Positions 1-9,829 of a stretch of 64,000 nucleotides of DNA are shown here, piece after piece (within the stretch, counting starts at the first letter, position 1; every line of letters starts with the position of its first letter). Where the stretch lies: positions 5,870,001-5,934,000 of the forward strand of contig NZ_AZUI01000001.1 in the NCBI RefSeq assembly GCF_000526995.1, in the 5' to 3' direction. Below the pieces are notes generated by a model. It was not told where the DNA came from, ran no database searches, and worked only from the letters and a program-made list of their open reading frames with translations. Source of the stretch: Lacrimispora indolis DSM 755. GTDB taxonomy: Bacteria; Bacillota; Clostridia; Lachnospirales; Lachnospiraceae. The position numbers were made by a program, and so were the translations under genes.

Positions 1-315
1 TCCATTTATGGGAATATTGCAATTGAAAACGCTGCACACTATTATCCAAACAAAGCATTTTTCTCGTGCACGGGAATTAACAGCAGCAACCATATAACCG
101 ATTCCGGGATCCACGAAATCGATATAAAAAAGGCTCTGCTTCTCCATTCCCAGACCAAATACCTGTTAGCCGACTACACCAAATTCAATCAGGTTGGCCA
201 GGTATATCTAATGGACCTAGCCGAAATTGATTATATAATTACGGACAGCAAAACGGATCTGGCCCAGCTGGCTTATTTAAAATATTCCAATGTGGAGGTT
301 CTTGCAGCAAAATAA
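1..315 (+). CDS. DeoR-family transcriptional repressor, C-terminal part (5' end outside window)
   Basis: An open frame runs from base 1 to a TAA at 313-315, giving the last 104 residues of a protein. It contains the pattern of the DeoR effector domain: a stretch ending in LLHSQTKYLLADYTKFNQ, matching the D-x-S/T-K-F element of DeoRC proteins, then a segment with DYIITD. The N-terminal winged helix is outside the window. It lies 23 bases before the sugar kinase gene on the same strand, so it is probably the local repressor of the kinase/oxidoreductase operon. The substrate sensed (a phosphorylated sugar in this family) cannot be told. Confidence 0.8.
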   Translation, partial: SIYGNIAIENAAHYYPNKAFFSCTGINSSNHITDSGIHEIDIKKALLLHSQTKYLLADYTKFNQVGQVYLMDLAEIDYIITDSKTDLAQLAYLKYSNVEVLAAK

Positions 316-338
316 CAATCTTCACCAGGAGGAACCTT

Positions 339-1814
339 ATGAATTACGTTGCATTTGATTTAGGCGGTAGCGGCGGCAAAATAGTACTTGGCACCTACGA
401 GAATCACCGCCTGTCCATTCGGACCCTGCACCAGTTCGGACATGGCCCGGTATCACTCTCCGGCGGCCTGTACTGGAACATCCTGGAAATCTACCGGGAG
501 CTGGTTCATGGCCTGCGCATTGCGGTAAACATTACCGGGGATAACATACGGTCACTTGGCATCGACAGTTTCTGCAACGACTATGCCTTTGTTTCACCGG
601 CAGGAGAACTGCTTTCTCAGGTTCACTGCTACCGGGATGACCGGACGATTAAGCATGCCGGAGAAATATACGGCATCATGTCTCCCTCAGAGCTGTACCG
701 TGTCAACGGTAACCAGAATGCCAGTTTTAATACACTGATGCAGCTGGCCTCCATGTATTTTGAAAAACAGACCTATTATTATCAAGAGGGGAACAAATTA
801 CTTTTCATACCCGATCTTCTGATATATTTTCTCTCCGGCCGGCAGCAGACCGAATACACACTGGCTTCCGTCAGTCAGCTGTATGACTATGATCTAAAGA
901 CCTGGAGTCCGGTCATCTTAGACCGTTACCAGATCCCTTCTCATATTTTTGCGGATATTTCCTATCCCGGAACTATGATAGGAAAAACTACGGAAGAATT
1001 CAATGCCCAGCTAAACACCAAAGGCTTTCAGATCGCCGCCGTATGTGAACACGATACTGCCTCCGCCTTTCTGGCTGCCCAGGCCGGCCAGGACCATGCC
1101 ATGATCAGCTGCGGGACCTGGGCCCTGATCGGTACCGAGACAGAGCTTCCCATCATCAATGAGTATGGCTTTCAATACAATATTGCAAATGAAGGCAGTT
1201 ACCATGGCCATCACCGGATCCTGCGCAATGTCATGGGAACCTGGATCATTCAGCAGATAAGAGCCTATTACCGGGAACGGGGAACGGATTATTCCTATTC
1301 ACAGCTGGAGGAAATGGCCGCTTTGGCTTCCCCCTTTCAATATGTCATTGATGTGGATGAGGAAGGTTTTTTCTCTCCGGAAAATATGCCGGAGAAGATC
1401 CGGAACAATTGCCGGAAACGGTATGGGGATGTACACCTTTCTGTAGGAGAAATGGTGCGGTGTGTCTACGAAAGTCTGGCCTGCAAATACCGATGGAATT
1501 TAAAGCTGCTGGAAAAGCATACGGGAAAAACATTTACCGGCATTCATATTGTAGGCGGCGGCGCTCAAAGCAAGCTGATGTGCCAATTCACTGCAAATGC
1601 CTGCGGCCTCCCCGTATATGCCGGTCCTGCAGAGGCCACTGCCATAGGCAATATTATGATGCAGCTCATGGCTGACGGACAGATCCGGTCTGTGGAAGAA
1701 GGACGGGCCCTGGTAAAGGAGGCATTTCCCTGCCGTGAATATCAGCCTCAGGATCCCGCTCTATGGAAGGATTATTATGATGGCTTTTTATCCATACAAA
1801 TCACAACCCAATAA
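339..1814 (+). CDS. Rhamnulokinase-type FGGY carbohydrate kinase
   Basis: Cytoplasmic ATP-dependent sugar kinase of 491 residues, the normal length for the FGGY family. The first phosphate loop is DLGGSGGK (residues 7-14). The second nucleotide-binding segment GTWALIGTE is near residue 258, and VGGGAQSK near 403 is followed by the AxATAIGN adenosine motif. The N-terminal pattern with HQFGHGPV and W-x-I resembles L-rhamnulose kinase (RhaB) more than xylulo- or glycerol kinases. AGGAGG at 328-333 fixes the ATG. It follows a DeoR gene and is 18 bases ahead of an oxidoreductase. No rhamnose isomerase or aldolase gene is adjacent, so the true substrate may be a related ketose. Family certain, substrate inferred. 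Confidence 0.85.
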   Translation: MNYVAFDLGGSGGKIVLGTYENHRLSIRTLHQFGHGPVSLSGGLYWNILEIYRELVHGLRIAVNITGDNIRSLGIDSFCNDYAFVSPAGELLSQVHCYRDDRTIKHAGEIYGIMSPSELYRVNGNQNASFNTLMQLASMYFEKQTYYYQEGNKLLFIPDLLIYFLSGRQQTEYTLASVSQLYDYDLKTWSPVILDRYQIPSHIFADISYPGTMIGKTTEEFNAQLNTKGFQIAAVCEHDTASAFLAAQAGQDHAMISCGTWALIGTETELPIINEYGFQYNIANEGSYHGHHRILRNVMGTWIIQQIRAYYRERGTDYSYSQLEEMAALASPFQYVIDVDEEGFFSPENMPEKIRNNCRKRYGDVHLSVGEMVRCVYESLACKYRWNLKLLEKHTGKTFTGIHIVGGGAQSKLMCQFTANACGLPVYAGPAEATAIGNIMMQLMADGQIRSVEEGRALVKEAFPCREYQPQDPALWKDYYDGFLSIQITTQ

Positions 1815-1832
1815 GGAAAGAAGGAATGGAAT

Positions 1833-2981
1833 ATGAAAATTTACAGAATGGGAGTTGTTGGAACCGGCTTTATCGGACGGGTCCACATTGAAACCGTTAG
1901 GCGTCTTGGAAACGTTGAAGTCGTGGCTCTTGCCGATACAATCAGTGCAAAAGAAGCGGCTGAGTCTCTGAATGTTCCGCAGTATTTTACCGACTATAAG
2001 CAGATGATCGATACCATGAAACTGGATGTGTTACATATCTGCACTCCCAATAATACTCATTTTGAAATCGCAATGTACGCCATGAACCACGGAGTTCACA
2101 TTATCTGCGAAAAGCCCATGTGCGTATCCATAGAAGAAGCCCAGGCACTGACAGCAAAAGCCAGGGAAACCGGATTAATCGCGGCCATTAATTTTCATAA
2201 CCGCTTCTATCCCATGAACAACCATTTAAAAAATGTAATTCAGGATGGTGAATTAGGGGAAATTTTCTCTATTACCGGAAGCTATACCCAGGACTGGCTA
2301 TTGTACGAGACTGATTACAGCTGGCGTCTGAATTCTTCCGAATCCGGCAGCACACGCGCTGTTGCCGACATCGGCTCTCATTGGATGGATCTGGCCGAAT
2401 ATGTGACAGGTCAGAAAATCGTTGCAGTGAATGCAGATTTTTCAACGATTCATCCGACCCGCAAAAAACCAAAGGGACATGTAATTGCCTTTTCAAAGGA
2501 AAAATTCGCAGAGGAAGATTATGAGGACATTGCCATTGATACAGAAGACAATGCCAGTGTTATGTTCCGGTTCAGCAACGGCGCAAAGGGAAGCGCCTTC
2601 TTCTCCCAGGTAATCGCAGGCAAATCCGTGGCAATCGACTTATTGGTAGGCGGCTACAAGAAATCTGCGGAGTGGAACAGTGAAGTCTGCAATCAGCTGA
2701 CCATCGGCCAGCGGGACAGCTGCAACCAGGTGATGGAAAAAGGCATAGCAACGGTTCATCCCAATACCAGGCCTCTGATTGCTTATCCTTTCGGTCATCT
2801 GGAGGGCTTTCCCGACGCCTTTAAGCAGTGTTTTGCCAATGTGTATAACAGCATTGACAATCCTAAAGTCATCCGTGAGTATGCCACCTTTGAGGATGGA
2901 CTCCATGAAATGGTGTTGTGCAGTAAAATCTTTGAAAGCAACCAGAAGCAGCAATGGGTGAATATTCCATCCAATTCATAA
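1833..2981 (+). CDS. Gfo/Idh/MocA-family NAD(P)-dependent oxidoreductase
   Basis: 382-residue dehydrogenase. The N-terminal Rossmann fold shows GTGFIG (about residues 10-15) and an acidic ALAD end of beta-2. The family motif CEKPM lies near residue 91, with the catalytic Lys in EKP. The C-terminal half is the alpha/beta substrate domain, with DIGSHWMDLAEY providing the usual H-x-x-D catalytic region. It acts on a sugar, inositol or sugar acid, reversibly oxidising a hydroxyl group. It starts 18 bases after the kinase stop behind AAGGAAAGAAGG and is the last gene of the DeoR-kinase operon. The substrate cannot be assigned from sequence. Confidence 0.88.
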   Translation: MKIYRMGVVGTGFIGRVHIETVRRLGNVEVVALADTISAKEAAESLNVPQYFTDYKQMIDTMKLDVLHICTPNNTHFEIAMYAMNHGVHIICEKPMCVSIEEAQALTAKARETGLIAAINFHNRFYPMNNHLKNVIQDGELGEIFSITGSYTQDWLLYETDYSWRLNSSESGSTRAVADIGSHWMDLAEYVTGQKIVAVNADFSTIHPTRKKPKGHVIAFSKEKFAEEDYEDIAIDTEDNASVMFRFSNGAKGSAFFSQVIAGKSVAIDLLVGGYKKSAEWNSEVCNQLTIGQRDSCNQVMEKGIATVHPNTRPLIAYPFGHLEGFPDAFKQCFANVYNSIDNPKVIREYATFEDGLHEMVLCSKIFESNQKQQWVNIPSNS

Positions 2982-3007
2982 GAGAGAAGAATCATATTGA
3001 TGCGAAA

Positions 3008-3072
3008 AAAGTGCGGTTCCATGTATGGAAACGCACTTTCTCCGTATTCTTCCTATTCGATTTATCAAGGCT
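3008..3072 (-). repeat. IS3-family orfA relic forming a terminator-like hairpin
   Basis: The segment forms a stem of AAAGTGCGGTTCCA with TGGAAACGCACTTT. Read on the minus strand it encodes EEYGESAFP, the conserved OrfA segment of IS3/IS150-type transposases, preceded by about 25 bases resembling the orfA relic at 9830. It sits between the convergent ends of the oxidoreductase and DUF488 genes and may now act as a terminator. Two more copies lie at about 9978 and 30793. Confidence 0.7.
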
Positions 3073-3132
3073 GCTTTTTTCCATAAAGCAGACCATCTTA
3101 CCCCAGATTCTTTTAACCATATATTGACTTTA

Positions 3133-3501
3133 TTATTCCATATCTATTTTAGATTCCAGATATTCTTTTAAAATAACAGCATGGTTTATCTGAGGGTCTT
3201 TTGCCCCATACAACAAGGTAACCATATTTTCCTTACTTTGATGGATGACCTGCCGGGCAGCTGCTTGTGCCTCAGCATCTGTATCCAGCTCAGTGCGGTA
3301 AAGCATGGCAAATTTGCCGAAGTTTTCCTTTTTATGTCCAAACCATATCCGTAGCTGTTGGCTGGGAGCCAGTTCTTTCACCCAGCCGTCCAAGTGTGCC
3401 CTTTCCTTGGAAATCCCCCGCGGCCACAGGCGGTCCACCAGCAAACGGATCCCATCACTTTCCTGAAAAGATTCATAGATTCGTTTTATTTGCAGTGTCA
3501 T
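3133..3501 (-). CDS. DUF488 family protein
   Basis: 122-residue cytoplasmic protein with the full DUF488 signature: DGIRLLVDRLWPRGISKE near the N-terminus, then W-x-K-E-L-A-P-S and L-R-x-W-F-G-H. The length is typical of the family, and the conserved Arg/Trp residues are present. The biochemical role is not established; some relatives lie near heme or stress genes. GAGGTGA lies upstream of the ATG. It is a single gene with no obvious operon partner. Family assignment is firm; no function is claimed. Confidence 0.88.
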   Translation of the reverse strand: MTLQIKRIYESFQESDGIRLLVDRLWPRGISKERAHLDGWVKELAPSQQLRIWFGHKKENFGKFAMLYRTELDTDAEAQAAARQVIHQSKENMVTLLYGAKDPQINHAVILKEYLESKIDME

Positions 3502-3580
3502 ATTAGGTTCTCACCTCACAGTCTTCTACTGGGAAATTGATATGTAAACGGCATTTTACTACTGTATACCTGATTCTTAT

Positions 3581-4105
3581 TTACAGCAAAAGTTCAAATA
3601 ATAGAAACTTCCTTTCTATCCCAATGTCCTCATAAAAAATATCTACAGTATCGATATGCTTGAACCCATATGACAGGTACATTTTTTGCGGCACATCATT
3701 CCCTTTAATACAGTCCAGGCGAATAGCCTTTTGTTTATTCTGTTTTGCTGTCTGGATTGCGTGTTCAACTAATCTCTTTGCATAACCACGCCCACTATAG
3801 TCCGGAGAAATTCGAAGTGCATGGAGAATAGAGGCTTCTTCTTTATTGGCATCAACCTGCCATTTTACGTTATCATAAGAAGCATCACAAAGATGATTTA
3901 TGATATATGCAGCCATAATGCAATCATCTTCAATTCCGACAAATAATTCATCATTATTAATAGAATCTGCTATTAATCTTCCGGAGGGAAATCCTCCTTT
4001 ATTTCCTTCAGGTAAAAAAGAGGAATTACCAAGCATCTTACACATCTTATCATAAAAGATTATGATGTCATTTATCTTATCTGAACTGGCTTTTCTAACA
4101 ATCAT
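3581..4105 (-). CDS. GNAT family N-acetyltransferase
   Basis: 174 residues, a single GNAT domain. The acetyl-CoA pyrophosphate loop (motif A) is SPDYSGRGYAKRLVEHAI around residues 105-122, preceded by a beta strand with LHALRIS. Motif B with MYLSYGFK follows near residue 145. The protein therefore transfers an acetyl group from acetyl-CoA to an amine of unknown identity. AGGAG precedes the ATG by a normal distance. It is a stand-alone gene after the MFS terminator. Nothing in the sequence points to a specific substrate such as a ribosomal protein or an antibiotic. Confidence 0.88.
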   Translation of the reverse strand: MIVRKASSDKINDIIIFYDKMCKMLGNSSFLPEGNKGGFPSGRLIADSINNDELFVGIEDDCIMAAYIINHLCDASYDNVKWQVDANKEEASILHALRISPDYSGRGYAKRLVEHAIQTAKQNKQKAIRLDCIKGNDVPQKMYLSYGFKHIDTVDIFYEDIGIERKFLLFELLL

Positions 4106-4167
4106 TGTCTTACTCCTCTCATTTTAAAATTCTGATTTGATTAATTATAGCAAATAAAAAAGAAAAA

Positions 4168-4209
4168 ATATAGCATTGAATACTTGTAACTGTTTATTCA
4201 ATGCTATAT
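4168..4209 (-). terminator. Rho-independent terminator of the MFS gene
   Basis: Perfect 15-bp stem ATATAGCATTGAATA with its complement at 4195-4209, loop 12 bases. On the minus strand it is followed by a long U-rich tract (A-run at 4151-4167 on the plus strand). It lies directly after the MFS stop. Confidence 0.85.
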
Positions 4210-4232
4210 CTAAATAGCGGAATAAAAAACAT

Positions 4233-5435
4233 TTAATTTTTATTCGGCACATTTTTTCTGTATTGACCCAACAGAATTATTGCTAAAATTGCATCAAGCA
4301 ACAGCGTAATCCCATTGACATAGAACGGAAACCCATATCCGAAAGTGTCATACAGCCATCCGCCCATCAACGGCCCAATGACTGCGCCCAGACTAGCTGC
4401 AAACAAATACATGCCATATGCCGAACCGCGGATATTTTCTCCCGCCATATCTGCGACCAATGCTTTCTCTGCAGGAGAAGCCAGGACAACCCCTATGGAC
4501 TCCAGGACCCAAAGTACAACCAATAATTTCATACTGTGAACACCGGGGAAACATAAAGAAACTATACCTGAAGCAATCAGTCCTATAACCAAGGGCATGA
4601 TCCTGCCAAATTTATCACTGACCTTGCCCAGCTTTCCAGGTAAAAACCCATATACTACAGCTGCGGGCACAAAAGCGGCCGCCAATTCACCCACATCAGT
4701 GGTAAACTTCTCCTGAAGATAAATCATCAGCAGAGGGCTCACCATGGATATTGATATTGCACTGAAAAATACTACTAATAATAATTTTACAAATCCATGG
4801 TTCCATTCACTGCTGCCGCAATCAGCCGGTTCATGTCCGAAGGATTTTGTCTCCGGTATATGCCTGTATGCTATATAGCCTGCTGCAATGGACAATACTG
4901 CATATCCCTTAAATAAAATACTCCAACCGCTCATAAGAGTGAAATTGCCCATTAATGTAAAGCCTATCAAGGCACCATAAAACGATCCCTTACTGCTTGC
5001 ACCATCAACTTGCCCAATAGCCGCTCCTTTTTTTTCATCCTCTGCGGTATCTATAGCAATGGAATATGCTGAAATCCACATGAACGAAGCACCTATTGCC
5101 TGGACAAACCGGCTCATATACAACATGAGAATATTGGTTGAATATGAGAACAACAACATGGACAGCCCATAAAAGAAAAACGCTGCAACGAAAAAAACTT
5201 TTCTGCCGTATTTATCAGTACCTTTCCCGATCACTGGCCTTAACAGCAAAGTTACAAGGCTGAATATTGAAAACAGCCCTCCAATAGATAATGCATCTCC
5301 ACCAATTTTTTTACTATAAATCGGCAATACAAATGACATTAAACCAAAAGCAAAGGATCCTAACATTACCACTGTTTTTAACTGATGTCTGCTTTTTGAT
5401 AATTTTTCAATATTACTCCCCATACCATTCACCAT
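4233..5435 (-). CDS. MFS transporter (12-TM sugar/drug exporter type)
   Basis: 400-residue integral membrane protein with about twelve hydrophobic segments. The MFS motif A loop appears twice, as GKGTDKYGRK after TM2 and GKVSDKFGR after TM8, the hallmark of the duplicated fold. An inner segment reads YMSRFVQAIGASFMW. It likely uses the proton gradient to move a small solute. GGAAGA is upstream of the ATG at 5435; a second Met is at residue 5. It is followed by a strong terminator and preceded by the FMN-binding/TetR unit on the same strand. The regulator may control it, but the gap of about 140 bases makes this uncertain. Confidence 0.85.
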   Translation of the reverse strand: MVNGMGSNIEKLSKSRHQLKTVVMLGSFAFGLMSFVLPIYSKKIGGDALSIGGLFSIFSLVTLLLRPVIGKGTDKYGRKVFFVAAFFFYGLSMLLFSYSTNILMLYMSRFVQAIGASFMWISAYSIAIDTAEDEKKGAAIGQVDGASSKGSFYGALIGFTLMGNFTLMSGWSILFKGYAVLSIAAGYIAYRHIPETKSFGHEPADCGSSEWNHGFVKLLLVVFFSAISISMVSPLLMIYLQEKFTTDVGELAAAFVPAAVVYGFLPGKLGKVSDKFGRIMPLVIGLIASGIVSLCFPGVHSMKLLVVLWVLESIGVVLASPAEKALVADMAGENIRGSAYGMYLFAASLGAVIGPLMGGWLYDTFGYGFPFYVNGITLLLDAILAIILLGQYRKNVPNKN

Positions 5436-5577
5436 TTCTTCCAGCTCTTCCCAATGGGAAAGCAGGGTTTATTCATAATCAACCTGCACCAGACTTCAAT
5501 TTTTATATCCTTACCTTTTTAATTGCATGCATCAACCATATGTACCGTTTTAAATTTAATTCAACTCTTGATATACC

Positions 5578-5991
5578 TTAATCCAGTGCCGGATACGAAT
5601 TAACGTTAGACAGAGCATTGTCAACCGCCTTTTTAATCACAATGCTTGAATTGGTGGCCCCGGAAACTGCATCCACATCAATCTTTTGTTTGGCCACGAT
5701 CTCGTTTACAATGCCCTCCGCAGATTTGCCTCTTTCATTGTGATGCTCTAACAAGGTTATGTTGGTAATCATGCCATTTTCTACAGCAACCTCTACTTTT
5801 GCAGAAATAAATCCGGCATCATAATCGCCAATATACGTACCATCCGGCACATCGGAGGCATTGACATTAACATAAGTAATATTGGCAATCATATCTTTGT
5901 ATCTTTGAACCGAAAGAAGATAGTCTGCCAGAAAACCTACGCCAGCCATGATAGCTAGCAGGATCGTTACAATAATTATTTTCTTCCCCAA
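5578..5991 (-). CDS. FMN-binding domain membrane-anchored protein
   Basis: 137 residues. An N-terminal membrane anchor (about residues 3-25, IIIVTILLAIMAGVGFL) is followed by an extracytoplasmic FMN_bind domain: DGTYIGDYD, then VEVENGxITxI-like strands, and SGATNSS near residue 110, where the Thr is the residue that carries FMN in RnfG/NqrC proteins. The start is taken as the TTG at 5991 because AGGAGGTG lies 5-6 bases upstream; a longer frame back to 6075 has no ribosome site. It follows the TetR gene by 67 bases. Such small proteins usually shuttle electrons to a partner flavoprotein, and a broken one may lie upstream (6676-6870). Confidence 0.85.
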   Translation of the reverse strand: MGKKIIIVTILLAIMAGVGFLADYLLSVQRYKDMIANITYVNVNASDVPDGTYIGDYDAGFISAKVEVAVENGMITNITLLEHHNERGKSAEGIVNEIVAKQKIDVDAVSGATNSSIVIKKAVDNALSNVNSYPALD

Positions 5992-6058
5992 GATATCACC
6001 TCCTGAATAATTGTAATTTTTCCTCGTTTGGGGCGGGCTCCCCGCGATGGTGAACGTG

Positions 6059-6619
6059 TTATTGAAACTTCTCAATTAAATCATCAATAAAAACATCCCG
6101 CTGTACCTTGTCATTAAGATCAATCCCCAGTGTCAGGCGCAGGATATCCTTACGCAAAAATGCTACCTGCATGACAGCAGTAATCATAAATGAATTGATC
6201 TTATGAAAGTTTTGCATATTCCCGCCGGACAGCCGGCTGCCAAAACCGTAAACAGTACCCATGGTGTTATCCCTTTCCTCAGGCTGCTTTAAATCCCCCA
6301 AAATAGAGACTTTTGATATTTCCGGATTATCCATTAAAAAATCCATCACCTGTTTGGCAACCCGCTTGGTGGCTGCAACACAGTCCTCTTCTTCCGTATA
6401 GTTTGGGCGAAAAGCACCAATCACCCCGCTGATGATTCCCTGCACACATTCCTCAATCAACTTTTCCTTTGTACCAAAATAGTGATTGATCAGTCCTAAA
6501 CCTACATTTGATTTTTCAGCAATTTTCCGGATGGTGATGTTTTCTGTCAGACCATTGGATTCCTGAATCAGCTCTATGGTTTGCTCTACGATTCTTTCTT
6601 TGGTTTTCTCCGATTTCAT
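6059..6619 (-). CDS. TetR/AcrR family transcriptional regulator
   Basis: 186-residue repressor. The N-terminal helix-turn-helix reads TIRKIAEKSNVGLGLINHYFGTKEKLIEE (described at residues 23-51), a textbook TetR DNA-binding domain, followed by an all-helical ligand domain. It sits in one transcription unit with the FMN-binding protein. A perfect 9-bp-armed palindrome next to a consensus promoter at 6887-6937 is the likely operator, implying autoregulation of the whole unit. The ligand is unknown. Confidence 0.9.
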   Translation of the reverse strand: MKSEKTKERIVEQTIELIQESNGLTENITIRKIAEKSNVGLGLINHYFGTKEKLIEECVQGIISGVIGAFRPNYTEEEDCVAATKRVAKQVMDFLMDNPEISKVSILGDLKQPEERDNTMGTVYGFGSRLSGGNMQNFHKINSFMITAVMQVAFLRKDILRLTLGIDLNDKVQRDVFIDDLIEKFQ

Positions 6620-6675
6620 TAAGATTCTCCTATCACAGCTTTTACCTCAAAAATAATAGCCATTTTTCTGTTTCC

Positions 6676-6870
6676 TTAGAATTTGGATTTTCCGTAAGTG
6701 CAGAGGGTTCTTGTACCCGCAATCGCACCTTCGGTTTTTTCAATAATGACCAAGTCAGTTATATTCCCTAAATGCCCGAAAGCAATCAGCAGCGAATTCA
6801 CTGCACTTTTTCAAATTCCATTGGAGCAACTCATTAGCCGTAAACTTTTCATTGTCCTGCGATGAGTCAT
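6676..6870 (-). pseudogene. Short degenerate frame, possible remnant of an FAD-dependent oxidoreductase
   Basis: Between the promoter and the TetR gene the minus strand holds an ATG at 6870 behind AAGGGGAATAATT. The reading frame is broken: one frame gives NEKFTANELLQWNLKKCSE, another gives LTDLVIIEKTEGAIAGTRT ending in a TAA at 6676. The VIIEK end of a Rossmann strand suggests the N-terminus of a flavoprotein such as fumarate-reductase-like enzymes, which commonly pair with FMN_bind proteins. This is inference from a short stretch; it could also be a leader region without product. Confidence 0.35.
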
Positions 6871-6886
6871 AATTATTCCCCTTTTG

Positions 6887-6937
6887 TAATTGAACAACGT
6901 TCAATTATAGAATAGATTGCCTTATTCTTTTTGTCAA
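6887..6937 (-). promoter_or_regulatory. Promoter with TetR-type palindromic operator
   Basis: On the minus strand: -35 TTGACA (6932-6937), 17-bp spacer, -10 TATTCT (6909-6914). Immediately downstream is the perfect palindrome TAATTGAAC-N3-GTTCAATTA (6887-6907), covering the expected start point. It drives the TetR/FMN-binding unit and is the natural site for the TetR protein. Confidence 0.7.
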
Positions 6938-7314
6938 GTATTATATTATTTATTCAAACAAAAATCTTTGCCCGCAATTGAACTGATGTAAACCTACCAC
7001 TATATTAATATTGGGGAAATATCCTCTCCTCCTTGTCCGAAATATAAAAAATATATATTGGTGCTGAAAGGTCACCTTAACAACTGCACCATTTGATCAA
7101 TATTAATAAGCTAAGAGTCATGAATATTTTTTCAGAATGCATTCCATATAATAATTCCGGCAGAGGTATTTCAGCTGTGATTACGGAACAACGGAGGTAC
7201 ATCCCTTACTTGTATAATGAATGCAGCGCTACTGCTTTACATAGAAGTCGAAAACATAAAGTCCAGAGAATGGAAGTGCTTTTCTGTATATGCCTCAGAC
7301 AAAATCGCATTAGA
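6938..7314. other. Non-coding stretch, no convincing gene
   Basis: AT-rich spacer between the TetR promoter and the collagen-fragment terminator. Open frames on the plus strand here have no ribosome site or recognisable protein pattern. No RNA gene was recognised. Confidence 0.5.
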
Positions 7315-7348
7315 CAGGCGGGAATTGACGAATGCCAATTCCCGCCTG
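7315..7348. terminator. 13-bp stem-loop after the collagen-like fragment
   Basis: Perfect arms CAGGCGGGAATTG and CAATTCCCGCCTG separated by 8 bases. It lies 15 bases beyond the stop of the collagen-like fragment (minus strand). The U-tract is weak, so termination is likely but not certain. Confidence 0.6.
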
Positions 7349-7363
7349 CTCTTGCCGTTAAAA

Positions 7364-7648
7364 TTATCCTCCCATATCCGCGATCCTGAAAAACATCAGG
7401 TGTCCGGCACTGCCGGTAACACCAGGGCTTTCCGCCAGTGTCACAGTCTCAACAGCTCCGTTTACAACCTGTACGGTGTCCCCAGCCGCTAATGTTCCAA
7501 CTGTAGTATTGGTCCCATACGTGACAGCAGCATTTGTAGCTACCGTCTGCTCTGGTATATTTGCATTTGCATATGCTTGCGTAATCAGAGTCAGCCCGAT
7601 GGGGCCGGTGTCACCAGCAAGCCCGGCGGGGCCGGTAGGGGCGCACAT
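7364..7648 (-). pseudogene. Truncated collagen-like exosporium protein (C-terminal fragment)
   Basis: The frame reads a few Gly-X-Y triplets (PTGPAGLAGDTGPIGLT) and then a 75-residue globular tail with TYGTNTTVGTLAAGDTV and ending MFFRIADMGG. It looks like the last part of a BclA-like protein whose collagen region and cysteine-rich N-terminus are gone. There is no ribosome site before the ATG at 7648, which supports loss of the 5' end. The tail differs from that of the intact neighbour at 8030, so this is a separate paralogue rather than a copy. It still has its terminator hairpin. Confidence 0.6.
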
Positions 7649-7781
7649 ATAAGGAAAATGGGAAACGCTTTATTCTATGTCCCGAATAGAAACTCTCAAA
7701 ATAAAACATGTTCCGCCACCTTTACACAGTATACAGCCCTATTGGACAAGCAGAGCGGTATTTCTGTATCTGAACAGCAGA

Positions 7782-7807
7782 ACATCGGGCCATGTTGGGC
7801 CCGATGT
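7782..7807. other. 10-bp stem-loop of unknown role
   Basis: Arms ACATCGGGCC and GGCCCGATGT around a 6-base loop, in the 380-base stretch between the collagen fragment and the intact collagen gene. No gene was found in that stretch. It may be a leftover terminator of rearranged collagen-gene DNA. Confidence 0.4.
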
Positions 7808-7957
7808 ATAAAGAAGGGACTGTGAATCCTTATGGGACTTGACCTAAAAACCAAGCCTTTTTCTAGACTTTTCCGAGCTTGACCCTTCAAAGACTGGCCG
7901 TTCCAAGTAAAAAATGATAATGGAATGCGGACTACGGAGGAAGACGTTCAGGATAAT

Positions 7958-8007
7958 GGCATTAGGGCCTTCAGCTCTCATTAAGAACAGAAGGCCCCAG
8001 GAATGCC
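7958..8007 (-). terminator. Stem-loop after the collagen-like gene
   Basis: Nested arms: GGCATT with AATGCC outside, AGGGCCTTC with GAAGGCCCC inside. It begins 22 bases after the stop of the collagen-like gene on the minus strand. The U-tract is poor. Confidence 0.55.
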
Positions 8008-8029
8008 AAAATGATGAAACTATCTAAAA

Positions 8030-9524
<1,495 letters not shown>

Positions 9525-9614
9525 TAAGGTGTGGTGTTTTAATTCTTTGCATATAAGTATTCTGTACAGGATTTAAAACAGAATATATAAAGAAACTTTG
9601 AATTCTTTATACCC

Positions 9615-9642
9615 TATAATATGTATTGAGTGACAAGTTTGT
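9615..9642 (-). promoter_or_regulatory. Candidate sigma-K promoter of the collagen-like gene
   Basis: On the minus strand, CATATTATA (9615-9623) fits the sigma-K -10 pattern CATANNNTA, with ACA (9640-9642) sixteen bases upstream as a -35 AC element. Such short matches occur by chance in AT-rich DNA; support comes from the late-sporulation nature of BclA-like genes. Confidence 0.35.
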
Positions 9643-9829
9643 CAGAAAACGAATTAGTATGAAAGCAGTGTTTAAAATTGAGTCCAATCGGTGTACTGAT
9701 CGGAAGTAAGCGTATCATAACAAGCAAACTGCACCCTTTGTTAAGGACATATTAAAAGAGGGTGTTGTAGATATGGTGTAATAAAATAAACACATAGTCA
9801 AGGGAATATTGTGAAAGGTAGTCTGCGCT

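Noticed and set aside
2795..3022. Minus-strand frame starting MEPHFFRINM
   Set aside because: It begins inside the IS3 orfA relic and runs antisense through the oxidoreductase gene; not a real protein.
7093..7492. Two overlapping plus-strand frames between the TetR promoter and the collagen fragment
   Set aside because: No ribosome site, no domain, and the second runs antisense to the collagen fragment.
7696..7890. Minus-strand frame of 64 codons near the collagen genes
   Set aside because: No ribosome site; it contains a hairpin and basic low-information sequence, probably rearranged non-coding DNA.
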